Positions 24,372 through 31,539 of a stretch of 64,000 nt of DNA are shown one piece after another. Each line of letters begins with the position of its first letter. Positions within the stretch are counted from its first letter, which is position 1. This DNA is from Streptomyces sp. NRRL F-5123. Lineage in GTDB: Bacteria > Actinomycetota > Actinomycetes > Streptomycetales > Streptomycetaceae. The notes below the pieces were generated by a model that was not told the DNA's origin, searched no databases, and saw only the letters and a program-made list of their open reading frames with translations. A program made the position numbers and the translations under genes. The DNA lies in the NCBI RefSeq assembly GCF_000721495.1, contig NZ_JOHY01000007.1, positions 194,344-258,343 on the forward strand. Direction: 5' to 3'.

Positions 24372-25405
24372 GCCACCAGTCCATCGAGCGCATGACCCCG
24401 GCGGCGGCCCCGGCCCGGGTCGGGCAGGGCACCGCGGTGGAGCAGTCCCGCGCGGTCGCCGAGGTGCAGGCCGCGATCGTCGTCGCGCAGCAGTGCCCCC
24501 GCAACATCACCTCCGCCATCGCCGAGATGCAGCAGGTCTGCAAGCGGCGCGCGCTCGCGGAGAAGGCGTTCTACTCCTTCCCCCGCGCGGGCAGCACCGT
24601 GTCCGGGCCGACCGTGCAGCTTGCCCGGGAGCTGGCCCGCTGCTGGGGCAACATGCAGTACGGGCTGATCGAGATGCGCCGCGACGACGAGTACGGCGAG
24701 TCCGAGATGCAGGCCTTCGCGTGGGACGTCGAGAAGAACAGCCGCGTCTCCTCGACGTTCATCGTCCCGCACCGCCGCGACACCAAGACCGGTCCCACGA
24801 AGCTCACCGACATGCGGGACATCTACGAGTCGAACGCCAACAACGGCGCCCGCAGGGTTCGCGAGCAGATCTTCGCCGTGCTGCCCGGATGGTTCGTCGA
24901 CGAGGCCATCGACACCTGCCGCAAGACCCTCGCCGACGGCGGCGGGGTCCCGCTGCCGCAGCGCGTCTCGCAGGCGGTCCAGGCGTTCGAGGGGATCGGC
25001 GTGCACGTCGACCGCATTGAGACGCGGGTGGGTCGGCCGTCGGGGAAGTGGACGGAGCACGACCTCACCGAGTTGCAGATCCTCTTCCGGTCGATCAACC
25101 AGCGGGAGGTCACAGTCGATGAGGCGTTCCCGCAGCCGCGGGTGACCGTCGACGAGATCACCCAGGCCGCCGCGCGGCCCGCCCGTACACCGGGGCGACC
25201 GGTCGAGCGCAGCGTCGACTCGGCGCCGCACGAGTGGGACGTGAACGACCTCGCCGCGACGCTCGGGATGACCGAGGACGACCTCGACGAGCGGTGCATC
25301 CGCGTGACGGGCGGCCCGTTCGCGACCGCCAGCCCGGAGCAGATCCGGACCCTCACCTTGAGCCTCGTGGCCGAGGTGGATGCGCTCGACCGCGCCCAGC
25401 AGTAG
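24368..25405 (+). CDS. Candidate single-strand annealing partner of the exonuclease
   Basis: A 345-residue protein directly behind the exonuclease. It belongs to a widespread phage family (recognised by AFYSFPRAGSTVSGPTVQLA, MQAFAWDVEKN and NGARRVREQIFAVLP) that sits where RecT/Redbeta genes normally are. I infer an annealing or replication-recombination role from that position; it is not a clear RecT by motif. The C-terminal quarter (HEWDVNDLAATLGMTEDDLD) is a small acidic helical domain. GTG 24368 overlaps the upstream stop. Confidence 0.65.
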   Translation: MSHQSIERMTPAAAPARVGQGTAVEQSRAVAEVQAAIVVAQQCPRNITSAIAEMQQVCKRRALAEKAFYSFPRAGSTVSGPTVQLARELARCWGNMQYGLIEMRRDDEYGESEMQAFAWDVEKNSRVSSTFIVPHRRDTKTGPTKLTDMRDIYESNANNGARRVREQIFAVLPGWFVDEAIDTCRKTLADGGGVPLPQRVSQAVQAFEGIGVHVDRIETRVGRPSGKWTEHDLTELQILFRSINQREVTVDEAFPQPRVTVDEITQAAARPARTPGRPVERSVDSAPHEWDVNDLAATLGMTEDDLDERCIRVTGGPFATASPEQIRTLTLSLVAEVDALDRAQQ

Positions 25406-25418
25406 CCACCCGCTTCGC

Positions 25419-25455
25419 GGCCGCGCCCGCCCGTCCGAAGCAGGCGGGCGCGGCC
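25419..25455 (+). terminator. 13-bp hairpin after the recombination genes
   Basis: Perfect arms GGCCGCGCCCGCC (25419-25431) and GGCGGGCGCGGCC (25443-25455) with an 11-nt loop, in the 66-bp gap before the DnaQ-like gene. There is no U-tract, so it may attenuate rather than stop transcription. Confidence 0.6.
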
Positions 25456-25471
25456 ACCACAAGGAGAGCAC

Positions 25472-26218
25472 ATGAAGTTCATCGAGATGCGCCGGGGCGC
25501 CTGGGACACGGAGACCACCGGCCCCGACCCCACCACCGCCCGCATCGTCACCGCCGCCTTCATGGTCCGCGGCGGCGGCCGAGACGACACCGTCATGTCG
25601 TGGGTCATCAACCCCGGCGTGCCCGTCCCGGACGAGGCCGCCGAGATCCACGGGTACACCACCGAACGCGTGCAGGCCGAAGGCCAGGACCCTGCGGTTG
25701 CGCTGGACGAGATCGCGTCCCGCCTCACCGCGGCAATCGGCTGGGGCATGCCGCTGGTGGCGTTCAACCACTCCTTCGACTGGTCGGTGCTGCACTACGA
25801 CCTCCAGCGCAACAACCTGCCGACCGTCGCCGACCGCGTCGGCCCGGACGCGGTCCTGCCGCTCCTCGACCCGCACGTCATCGACAAGCAGATGGACAGG
25901 TACGTCCGCGGCACCGGCATGCGGAAGCTGAAGCCGACCGCGGAACGGTACGGCGTGGAGCTGGAGGACTGGCACACCGCCGAGGCCGATGCCCTGGCCG
26001 CGCTGCTGATCGCCGAGGCCCAGTTCGACGGGCGGTACGCCCGGCTGGGCGAGGTGTGGGACCGCGGGCCCGCCGCCATGTTCGAGGCGCAGCAGAAGTG
26101 GCGCGCAGACCAGCAGGCGTCACTGGCCGCGTGGTTCACGGGGCGTGGCGAGCACGAGACGGCGGCGTCCGTCCGTACGGAGTGGCCGCTCATTCCGGCT
26201 GCGGGCGGGGTGGCGTGA
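25472..26218 (+). CDS. DnaQ-like 3'-5' exonuclease (DEDDh)
   Basis: A 248-residue single-domain exonuclease. ExoI is WDTETTGPD (D12, E14 region), ExoII is VAFNHSFDWSVL and ExoIII is HTAEADALAA with the catalytic His/Asp. It could proofread phage replication or trim recombination intermediates. ATG 25472 has AAGGAGAG about 8 nt upstream. The last 60 residues (RADQQASLAAWFTGRGEHETAASVRTEWPL) are an extension common in actinophage DnaQ proteins. The stop overlaps the next ATG. Confidence 0.88.
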   Translation: MKFIEMRRGAWDTETTGPDPTTARIVTAAFMVRGGGRDDTVMSWVINPGVPVPDEAAEIHGYTTERVQAEGQDPAVALDEIASRLTAAIGWGMPLVAFNHSFDWSVLHYDLQRNNLPTVADRVGPDAVLPLLDPHVIDKQMDRYVRGTGMRKLKPTAERYGVELEDWHTAEADALAALLIAEAQFDGRYARLGEVWDRGPAAMFEAQQKWRADQQASLAAWFTGRGEHETAASVRTEWPLIPAAGGVA

Positions 26219-26577
26219 TGACGACGAAGCGCACCCTCTCGCGTCAGCTCGCGGACGCCCGCGCGCAGATCCGCCGCCTCGCCGACGCCCGCGAGGACGC
26301 GGTCGGCACGGCGGGCACGGAGCACTTCAACGTCGTCCGCCTCGCCAAGCAGCTCGCGGAAGCCCGCGAGGAGAACGACGCACTGCGCCGCCGACTCGAA
26401 GCCCGCCTGACCACCACGGCCCCGGCCGACTGGGCGGAGGAACGGTCCGTGTTGCGGCGCGCGCTGGTCCTGTGCGAGCGGGCCCGGGCGTCGCTGGACG
26501 CACAGTGCCGCCAGCTCGGCGCAGTGAACGACCGCATGAACCGCGAGCTCCACGACAGGGCGGAGGTGGCGGGCTGA
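26218..26577 (+). CDS. Coiled-coil early phage protein
   Basis: A 119-residue, highly charged helical protein with heptad-like repeats (RQLADARAQIRRLADAREDA, KQLAEAREENDALRRRLEAR). ATG 26218 overlaps the previous stop. No catalytic motif is seen; it may oligomerise or tether a neighbour. Function unknown. Confidence 0.65.
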   Translation: MTTKRTLSRQLADARAQIRRLADAREDAVGTAGTEHFNVVRLAKQLAEAREENDALRRRLEARLTTTAPADWAEERSVLRRALVLCERARASLDAQCRQLGAVNDRMNRELHDRAEVAG

Positions 26578-26831
26578 TGCACATCACCGAAGCCATCGCC
26601 GCCTCCATCGTCGCCCTCTCTGGGGTCGTCGTGGCCGTCGCAGCGGGGGTGTGGACGTGGCGGCAGGCCCGCCCCGCCACAGCCCCGCAGCAGCCCGCGC
26701 GGCGCCCGGCCGCGGACGCGTACCTGCCCTGCCACACCCCCGTGTGCGGGCACATGACCACCCCGCACGACCGCACCCCGGCAGGCCTGACCTGCCGCAG
26801 CTGCGGCACCACCACGGAGGTCGAGCAGTGA
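26577..26831 (+). CDS. Single-pass membrane protein with a zinc ribbon
   Basis: An 84-residue protein from ATG 26577 (overlapping stop). The N-terminal membrane segment is IAASIVALSGVVVAVAAGVW. The C-terminus carries two Cys pairs, CHTPVC and CRSC, about 18 residues apart with His between, a probable zinc ribbon facing the cytoplasm. Function not recognised. Confidence 0.62.
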   Translation: MHITEAIAASIVALSGVVVAVAAGVWTWRQARPATAPQQPARRPAADAYLPCHTPVCGHMTTPHDRTPAGLTCRSCGTTTEVEQ

Positions 26832-27352
26832 ACACGCTCCCCCTCACCGCCCCGGCCGCCACCACGGCGGCCGGGGCCCCGGCCCCCGACATCACCATCA
26901 CCGTCCACGGCCACCGCCCCGCCCCCCAGGGCTCCAAGCGGCACGTCGGCAACGGCCGCCTCATCGAACAGTCCAAGCGCGTCAAGCCCTGGCGTGCGGC
27001 CGTCGAGGACGCCGCAGTCGCCGCCATGACGTCCGGGCACATTGGTGCCACGCCGGTGCACCGCCCGCCCCTCGACGGCCCGCTGTCCATCGAGATCGCG
27101 TTCACCGTCCGCAAGCCCGCCTCCGCCCCGAAGCGGCGCACGACCTGGCCGACGACCCGCGACAGCGGCGACATCGACAAGCTGCTCCGTGCGACGTTCG
27201 ACGCGCTCACCACCTCCGGGGCGATCGCCGACGATTCCCGGGTCGTCGAGGTCGTCGCGCGGAAGGTGTTCCCCGGGGAGGGGCTGGACGCCCTGGACGA
27301 GCCGGGCGCGGTCATCCGCGTCTGGCGCCTCCCCACGGCGGTGGCTCAATGA
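26828..27352 (+). CDS. RusA-like Holliday junction resolvase
   Basis: A 174-residue endonuclease of the RusA family. The core ITVHGHRPAPQGSKRHVGNG then DSGDIDKLLRATFDALTTSG and AIADDSRVVEV contains the conserved Asp set (D-x2-D/N-x2-K and DD) for metal-dependent cleavage of four-way junctions. It would resolve replication/recombination intermediates before packaging. GTG 26828 overlaps the preceding stop; the first 20 residues are Ala/Pro-rich and probably disordered. Confidence 0.9.
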   Translation: MNTLPLTAPAATTAAGAPAPDITITVHGHRPAPQGSKRHVGNGRLIEQSKRVKPWRAAVEDAAVAAMTSGHIGATPVHRPPLDGPLSIEIAFTVRKPASAPKRRTTWPTTRDSGDIDKLLRATFDALTTSGAIADDSRVVEVVARKVFPGEGLDALDEPGAVIRVWRLPTAVAQ

Positions 27353-27672
27353 TGACCGCCCTCGCGCTCTTCGACACAGACGCCGTCCTCACTACGCAGT
27401 GCGCGCGCTGCGACCAGCCCGCCACTACCCGGGTGCACACCCGGCCCGACCTCCAGGCCCGGGACACCTGGCCGTACGCCGTCACCGGACCCACCACGGT
27501 CACCTCCCCACCCCTCCACGCCGGGGCCGACAGCGCACCCATGTGCGGGCCCTGCGCGGCCGACATGGTCACGGCGTGGCGCAGCAGGCACCGCGCCCCC
27601 TGCGGCGCCACCTACGACCTGTGGCACGTCTGGACCACACGGGTCGGACCGGACCGGGCGGTGACAACGTGA
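27349..27672 (+). CDS. Cys-rich small phage protein
   Basis: A 107-residue protein with CARC near residue 18, CGPC near residue 66 and one more Cys (APCGATYDLW), consistent with a zinc-binding fold. ATG 27349 overlaps the rusA-like stop; ATG 27352 is an alternative. No known family recognised. Coupled to the WhiB-like gene that follows. Confidence 0.62.
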   Translation: MMTALALFDTDAVLTTQCARCDQPATTRVHTRPDLQARDTWPYAVTGPTTVTSPPLHAGADSAPMCGPCAADMVTAWRSRHRAPCGATYDLWHVWTTRVGPDRAVTT

Positions 27673-28055
27673 GCGCCCCCACCCCCATCGGCCTCGTCTA
27701 CGCCATCACCCAGCTCACCGCCGCGGGCAAGAGCGCCCGCGAGATCGGCCAGCAGCTCGGCATCAGCCCGCGCACCGTGACCCGCTGGCGCACCAAGCCT
27801 GTGGCCGAGCCCGCGCCCGAGACGCCGGCCACCACCTGGACCGACAAGGCGCTGTGCCGCTTCGACGAGCCCGAAGTCTTCTTCAACGATCGGTACCTCG
27901 GAGCCGCCCGCGCCACGTGCCGGACCTGCCCCGTACGCCGGCAGTGTCTCGCCCTGGCCCTGACCGCCGAAGGCACCCTGTCCAAGCACAACAGGTACGG
28001 GGTCTTCGGGGGTCTCACCCCCGAAGAGCGCGCCGCCCGGGCGCAGGCGTCATGA
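27669..28055 (+). CDS. WhiB-like (Wbl) protein with N-terminal HTH
   Basis: A 128-residue regulator. Residues 12-41 (LTAAGKSAREIGQQLGISPR onward) form an HTH. Residues 60-120 are a Wbl domain with the four iron-sulfur cysteines C63, C84, C87 and C93 and the turn YGVFGGLTPEER (usually GVWGG). Wbl proteins bind a [4Fe-4S] cluster and the principal sigma factor. A phage copy could redirect host transcription or block host Wbl function, as reported for phage WhiB proteins in mycobacteriophages. GTG 27669 overlaps the previous stop. Confidence 0.88.
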   Translation: MSAPTPIGLVYAITQLTAAGKSAREIGQQLGISPRTVTRWRTKPVAEPAPETPATTWTDKALCRFDEPEVFFNDRYLGAARATCRTCPVRRQCLALALTAEGTLSKHNRYGVFGGLTPEERAARAQAS

Positions 28056-28288
28056 CCGCCCGCACGCGGCGCCGTTCCGCGATCCCCGAATTCCACCCCG
28101 GCCAGATCCTCGACTGGTCGTCCTCCGCCCACTGGGACTACGACGGGCCCGGCCCGTGCCGCTACTGCGGCCAGCCCACACGGCTCCTCGACTCCCACCG
28201 GCACCACGCCCACAAAACCTGCGCCGAAGCGGCGTTGGCCGCGCAGTACGCCCAGGCCCAGGCCGACTACCAGGACGGTGCCCTGTGA
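28052..28288 (+). CDS. Small zinc-finger-like protein between two wbl genes
   Basis: A 78-residue protein with CRYC near residue 36 and SHRHHAHKTC about 12 residues on, a treble-clef or HNH-like zinc site. ATG 28052 overlaps the upstream wbl stop, and its stop overlaps the next wbl start. Function not recognised. Confidence 0.62.
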   Translation: MTARTRRRSAIPEFHPGQILDWSSSAHWDYDGPGPCRYCGQPTRLLDSHRHHAHKTCAEAALAAQYAQAQADYQDGAL

Positions 28289-29019
28289 CCGCCCCACGCA
28301 CCGCACACGAGCGCTGGTGGGAACACGCCGCCTGCAAAGGCCAGCCCCTCGAAGCGTGGTTCCCGCCCGCCGGTGCCAACGCCCTCCCCTCCTACGCACG
28401 GGCCCGCCGAACCTGCGCCGCCTGCCCCGTCCTGGCCGCCTGCCTCGACGAAGACATCCAAACCAGCTCCCTCCACCACCGCTTCGGCATGCGCGCCGGC
28501 CTCCTGCCCGAAGAGCGCGACGCCATCGCCCGCGGCGACATCACCGCAGACCAGGCCCTCGATCAGGCGCTCGCCGACCTCGAACCCCAGGAGACCACCG
28601 TGACCGTCACCGACATCACCCCCACCCCGCCCCCGGCCGAGCAGATCCCCACGACCACCGAAGCCCTCATCGAGTGGGGTGCCGCCCACACCTCCAGCCG
28701 CGTCCAGTCCCTCGCGGGTAAGGCCCGCTCCGCCCTGGCCGACCTGCGGCAGGCCGCCGAGCGCGAGGCCCGCGTCACGGACGCCGAGGCGCGGATCAAG
28801 CGGCTCAAGGCGCAGCTGGCGAACGCCGAGCGGGACCTGGCCGCAGCGAAGAGCACGAAGCCGAAGCCGGGCAGCACGACCACCCTCCCCGCCGGGACGA
28901 CCGCGGACTACCCGGCGATCCGCGCCTGGGCCCGGGAGAACGGCATCAGGGTGCCGGAGCGGGGCATCCCGAAGCGCGAGATCCGCGACGCGTACTACGC
29001 CGCCCACAACGCCGCCTGA
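28285..29019 (+). CDS. WhiB-like domain fused to a coiled coil and an Lsr2-like C-terminus
   Basis: A 244-residue three-part protein. Residues 8-78 are Wbl-like: cluster cysteines C17, C44, C47, C53 and GMRAGLLPEER in place of GVWGGLTPEER. Residues about 125-190 are helical/coiled coil (TEALIEWGAAHTSSRVQSLA, DAEARIKRLKAQLANAERDL). Residues 209-242 (YPAIRAWARENGIRVPERGI then PKREIRDAYYAAH) match the DNA-binding domain of Lsr2, the actinobacterial xenogeneic silencer, although its RGR hook is reduced to RG. It may couple redox/sigma binding to AT-rich DNA binding. GTG 28285 overlaps the previous stop. Confidence 0.82.
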   Translation: MTAPRTAHERWWEHAACKGQPLEAWFPPAGANALPSYARARRTCAACPVLAACLDEDIQTSSLHHRFGMRAGLLPEERDAIARGDITADQALDQALADLEPQETTVTVTDITPTPPPAEQIPTTTEALIEWGAAHTSSRVQSLAGKARSALADLRQAAEREARVTDAEARIKRLKAQLANAERDLAAAKSTKPKPGSTTTLPAGTTADYPAIRAWARENGIRVPERGIPKREIRDAYYAAHNAA

Positions 29020-29045
29020 CCACGCCCCGAGAGGACCACCGCACC

Positions 29046-29252
29046 ATGACCATCCACCGCGGCACCGACCGCACCAACACCGCCACCACCTACCGCACCC
29101 GGTACGAGGCCGGCGACAGCATCCGCGGCATCGCCTTCGCCACCGGCCGCTCGTACGGGTACGTCCGGAACCTGCTCCTCGAAGCGGGCACCACGCTCCG
29201 CCCGAAGGGCGCCCTCCGCCGCGGCGGAAGCGTCCGGAGCGTGGCCCGGTGA
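29046..29252 (+). CDS. Small HTH protein
   Basis: A 68-residue basic protein. RTRYEAGDSIRGIAFATGRS followed by YGYVRNLLLEAG is a homeodomain-like HTH of the type seen in small actinobacterial regulators. The tail is Arg/Gly-rich (RRGGSVRSVAR). ATG 29046 follows GAGAGGA about 8 nt upstream. The stop overlaps the Arr-like gene, so the two may act together. Confidence 0.7.
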   Translation: MTIHRGTDRTNTATTYRTRYEAGDSIRGIAFATGRSYGYVRNLLLEAGTTLRPKGALRRGGSVRSVAR

Positions 29253-29626
29253 CGTACTTCCACGGCGGCATCCCCGGCCTCACGGCGGGTGACTGGATCC
29301 TGCCGCCCGACCAGACCGGCACCACCCGGACCCTGTCCGCGATCGCCGCCGAGCACGGCGGCCCGGCCTACGCCACCCGCACGGACATCGTCTACGTGAC
29401 GACCGGCCGCGACGTCGCCCGCTCCTTCGCCGCGTACTACCCCGACGGCGCCCTGTACCGGGTCGAGCCCGACGGGGCCCTGGAGCCGGACCCGGACAGC
29501 GGGATCCCGGGCCTGTCGTGGCAGTGCCCGCGCGCCCAGGTCGTGGCCGTCGTCGACCCCGTCGTGCTGTTCCGCACCCGCACGCCGGAGCGCTGGCTCC
29601 GCATGCTCCAGCCCACCACCGCCTGA
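29249..29626 (+). CDS. Arr-like ADP-ribosyltransferase
   Basis: A 125-residue protein resembling rifamycin ADP-ribosyltransferase (Arr). The strands line up: YFHGGIPGLTAGDWI (catalytic His H5), IVYVTT (Y49), ALYRVEPDGALEPDPD (acidic residue D81 or D83) and SWQCPRAQVVAVVDPV. Arr enzymes use an H-Y-D triad to move ADP-ribose from NAD to rifampicin; relatives may modify other targets. In an early phage operon the substrate could be a host protein such as RNA polymerase, or an antibiotic or defence factor. GTG 29249 overlaps the HTH gene by 4 nt. The family call is by motif only. Confidence 0.75.
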   Translation: MTYFHGGIPGLTAGDWILPPDQTGTTRTLSAIAAEHGGPAYATRTDIVYVTTGRDVARSFAAYYPDGALYRVEPDGALEPDPDSGIPGLSWQCPRAQVVAVVDPVVLFRTRTPERWLRMLQPTTA

Positions 29627-29644
29627 ACCACGAAGGACACCCCG

Positions 29645-29986
29645 ATGGGATTCAGCCGCTCCACCTACTTCGCCTACGGCCTCCGTATCAACACCGACCA
29701 GTACGCGTGGGTCGAGTCCGAGCACGCCGAGGCCGAACTGCCGAAGATCAAGGCCGATTGCCCCGACGTCGGCCACCTCTCGGCCGGTGACTACGACCGG
29801 GACATGTTCTTCCTCGTCACCAAGTGCAACGAGGTCGACCTCGGCGAGTACGAGCACGTCACCCCCCAGAGCGCCACCGCCGAGCAGCTCGCCGACTGGG
29901 ACCGGCAACTCGTCGCCGCCGCCATGGCCCTCGGCTACAAGGACACGTCCGCGCCCGGCTGGCTCGTCGTGCCCGACTGCTCCTGA
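29645..29986 (+). CDS. Early phage protein of unknown function
   Basis: A 113-residue acidic protein (GFSRSTYFAYGLRINTDQYA, YDRDMFFLVTKCNEVDLGEY). It looks globular alpha/beta, with two isolated cysteines. ATG 29645 follows GAAGGA about 7 nt upstream. It resembles conserved actinophage proteins without known role (from memory). It is the last gene before two tandem hairpins that end this early transcript. Confidence 0.68.
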   Translation: MGFSRSTYFAYGLRINTDQYAWVESEHAEAELPKIKADCPDVGHLSAGDYDRDMFFLVTKCNEVDLGEYEHVTPQSATAEQLADWDRQLVAAAMALGYKDTSAPGWLVVPDCS

Positions 29987-29994
29987 CCCGCCCG

Positions 29995-30057
29995 GCCCGC
30001 GGCGACTTCCCCCGCCGCGGGCCCCCGCACAGCACAAAGCCCCGCACAAGGCGGGGC
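29995..30057 (+). terminator. Two tandem hairpins ending the first early operon
   Basis: Hairpin 1 has 10-bp arms GCCCGCGGCG (29995-30004) and CGCCGCGGGC (30013-30022). Hairpin 2 has 7-bp arms GCCCCGC (30039-30045) and GCGGGGC (30051-30057). They lie between the plus-strand early genes and the minus-strand antitoxin gene and could terminate in both directions. Confidence 0.75.
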
Positions 30058-30081
30058 CAGCACGGAGAGGAGAGGGCCGTG

Positions 30082-30336
30082 TCAGGACTCGGACTTGGCC
30101 GCCGCGCGCCGCGCAATGTTCTCGGCCGCCAGGACGTCGCCGGGCGCCGCCACCGGGCGCTCGCCGAGGGCGTCCAGGGCGCGCTCGTAGAAGTCGAACG
30201 GCACGATCACGGCTGCCTCCTTCCGACGGTTGATCAGCACCGTCGCCTCTCCGCCGAAGCGGGCGCGCGAGATCACCTCACCGAGGACGTTGCGCGCCTC
30301 AGCGATCTTCGCGTGGTGCTCGGTACGGGTGCTCAT
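30082..30336 (-). CDS. Orphan Phd/YefM-type antitoxin
   Basis: An 84-residue antitoxin-like protein: AEARNVLGEVISRARFGGEA then TVLINRRKEAAVIVPFDFYERAL is the Phd/YefM DNA-binding domain, followed by a flexible toxin-binding-type tail (APGDVLAAENIARRAAAKSES). It is the only minus-strand gene inside the early region. No RelE/Doc/YoeB-like toxin ORF is adjacent on either strand. It might neutralise a host toxin, as phage-encoded antitoxins do, or be a transcription regulator. A 6-bp-arm palindrome sits 10 bp upstream of its ATG. Confidence 0.85.
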   Translation of the reverse strand: MSTRTEHHAKIAEARNVLGEVISRARFGGEATVLINRRKEAAVIVPFDFYERALDALGERPVAAPGDVLAAENIARRAAAKSES

Positions 30337-30345
30337 GCCGCCAGG

Positions 30346-30361
30346 GTAGCGGAATCGCTAC
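30346..30361. promoter_or_regulatory. Palindrome upstream of the antitoxin gene
   Basis: GTAGCGGAATCGCTAC has 6-bp arms (30346-30351, 30356-30361) around GAAT, placed 10 bp before the antitoxin ATG. Phd/YefM antitoxins repress their own promoters by binding such palindromes, so this is a likely autoregulatory operator. Confidence 0.65.
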
Positions 30362-30492
30362 AGATCACAACAGCGCGAATTTGCGTTCTTAGCTATGATG
30401 GTCACGTTAGGCACGATCAAGGCGAGCCCCCCTGAAGGGTCCGATTTCACATGCCCTGAGCCCCTGACCAGCACAAACCGAAAGAAGCCCCG

Positions 30493-31539
30493 ATGCCCTG
30501 GGTCCGCCTGGACGACCGCTTCCCCTCACACCGCAAGGTCGCGCTCCTGTCCGACCGCGCCTTCCGGCTGCACGTCTCCGCGCTCTGCTGGGCCTCGGAG
30601 AACCTGACCGAGGGCAAGATCCTCGACCGCGAGTTGCCCGTCATCGCCCGCATCCGCGGCATCAAGGCCACCGCCAAGGAACTGGAAGCCGCCGGGCTGT
30701 GGGACCGCGCCGAGGGCGGCTGGACGATCCACGACTACCTCGAATACAACCCCGACCGCGCCAAGGTCCAAGCCGAACGCGAAGCGAACGCCCTCCGGCA
30801 GCAGGCATGGCGAGACCGGAAGAAGGCCGAGAAGGAAGCTAAGGCCGCCGCAGAGAAGGCTGTCCGTAACGCCGCGCGTAACGGCGTTACGGACAGCCCC
30901 TCGGAGCACCGAAACGACACGACGGCAACAGCAACGCGACACGACGGCGACACGAACGCGGAAGAAAACCGCCTCACAAATCAGCAGTCACCGCAGGTCA
31001 GCGAGATTCGTAACGCCGTTAATAACGGCACCCCGTCCCGTCCCGTCCCTCCTTCTCCTTCAGAGAAGGAGAAGGAGGAAGAGACAGCTAGCTACGCGCG
31101 CTCGCCCGAGCCGCCCCGCATCGGCGACCGCCCCCGCATCCCCGCGGCCTCGCAACCCCTCGTTGACGAACTGGAGCGCGCCGGCCTCGTCGTCGGCTGG
31201 GACCTCGACTCCGCCGAGTGGTTCCTCATCGAGGCCCTGATCCAGCGGTGCACCATCCCCCGCCTCGTCGTCTCCGCCCGCTCCAGCTGGCAAGGCGCCC
31301 GCAAGCAGCCCCGCAGGGGCAACTACTTCATCCCCGCCTGGCGAGTCCTCGCCGACGCCCCCGCCCAACCCGAAGCCGAACAGGGCTACTTGCCCGCCGC
31401 AGTCGGCGACAACGTCCACCAGCTTCCCGACCCCAGCCAGCGCCCCTCCGTCACCGACGCCCGCGTCAACCAGGCCATCGAAGCCGGGCGCCGCATGCAA
31501 GCACTCGCCGACGCCAAGCGCGCCCAGGAGCAGTCATGA
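30493..31539 (+). CDS. Replication-initiator-like protein with an internal origin-like region
   Basis: A 348-residue protein. The N-terminal domain (WVRLDDRFPSHRKVALLSDR, GLWDRAEGGWTIHDYLEYNP) is the winged-helix N-domain typical of phage replisome organisers. Residues about 95-200 are a charged low-complexity linker (QQAWRDRKKAEKEAKAAAEK). The C-terminal domain (DELERAGLVVGWDLDSAEWF, YFIPAWRVLADAP) resembles helicase-recruiting tails. The linker DNA carries iterons and palindromes, as in lambda O. ATG 30493 is preceded by AAAGAAG; 156 nt of gene-free DNA lies before it. Confidence 0.75.
   Translation: MPWVRLDDRFPSHRKVALLSDRAFRLHVSALCWASENLTEGKILDRELPVIARIRGIKATAKELEAAGLWDRAEGGWTIHDYLEYNPDRAKVQAEREANALRQQAWRDRKKAEKEAKAAAEKAVRNAARNGVTDSPSEHRNDTTATATRHDGDTNAEENRLTNQQSPQVSEIRNAVNNGTPSRPVPPSPSEKEKEEETASYARSPEPPRIGDRPRIPAASQPLVDELERAGLVVGWDLDSAEWFLIEALIQRCTIPRLVVSARSSWQGARKQPRRGNYFIPAWRVLADAPAQPEAEQGYLPAAVGDNVHQLPDPSQRPSVTDARVNQAIEAGRRMQALADAKRAQEQS
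30858..31075. other. Candidate phage replication origin (iterons and palindromes inside the initiator gene)
   Basis: A 16-bp perfect inverted repeat GGCTGTCCGTAACGCC (30858-30873; partner 30883-30898) spans the iteron core CGTAACG[C/G]C, which appears four times: 30865-30873, 30877-30885, 30883-30891 (reverse strand) and 31009-31017. Further palindromes are GCCGTTAATAACGGC (31015-31029) and CCTTCTCCTT/AAGGAGAAGG (31051-31060, 31066-31075). Local GC falls to 32/60 at 30961-31020. The resemblance is to lambda ori within O. Confidence 0.6.

Noticed and set aside
30082..30336. Complete toxin-antitoxin pair
   Set aside because: No toxin-like ORF is adjacent on either strand; the flanks are two hairpins and the gene-free stretch before the replication gene.
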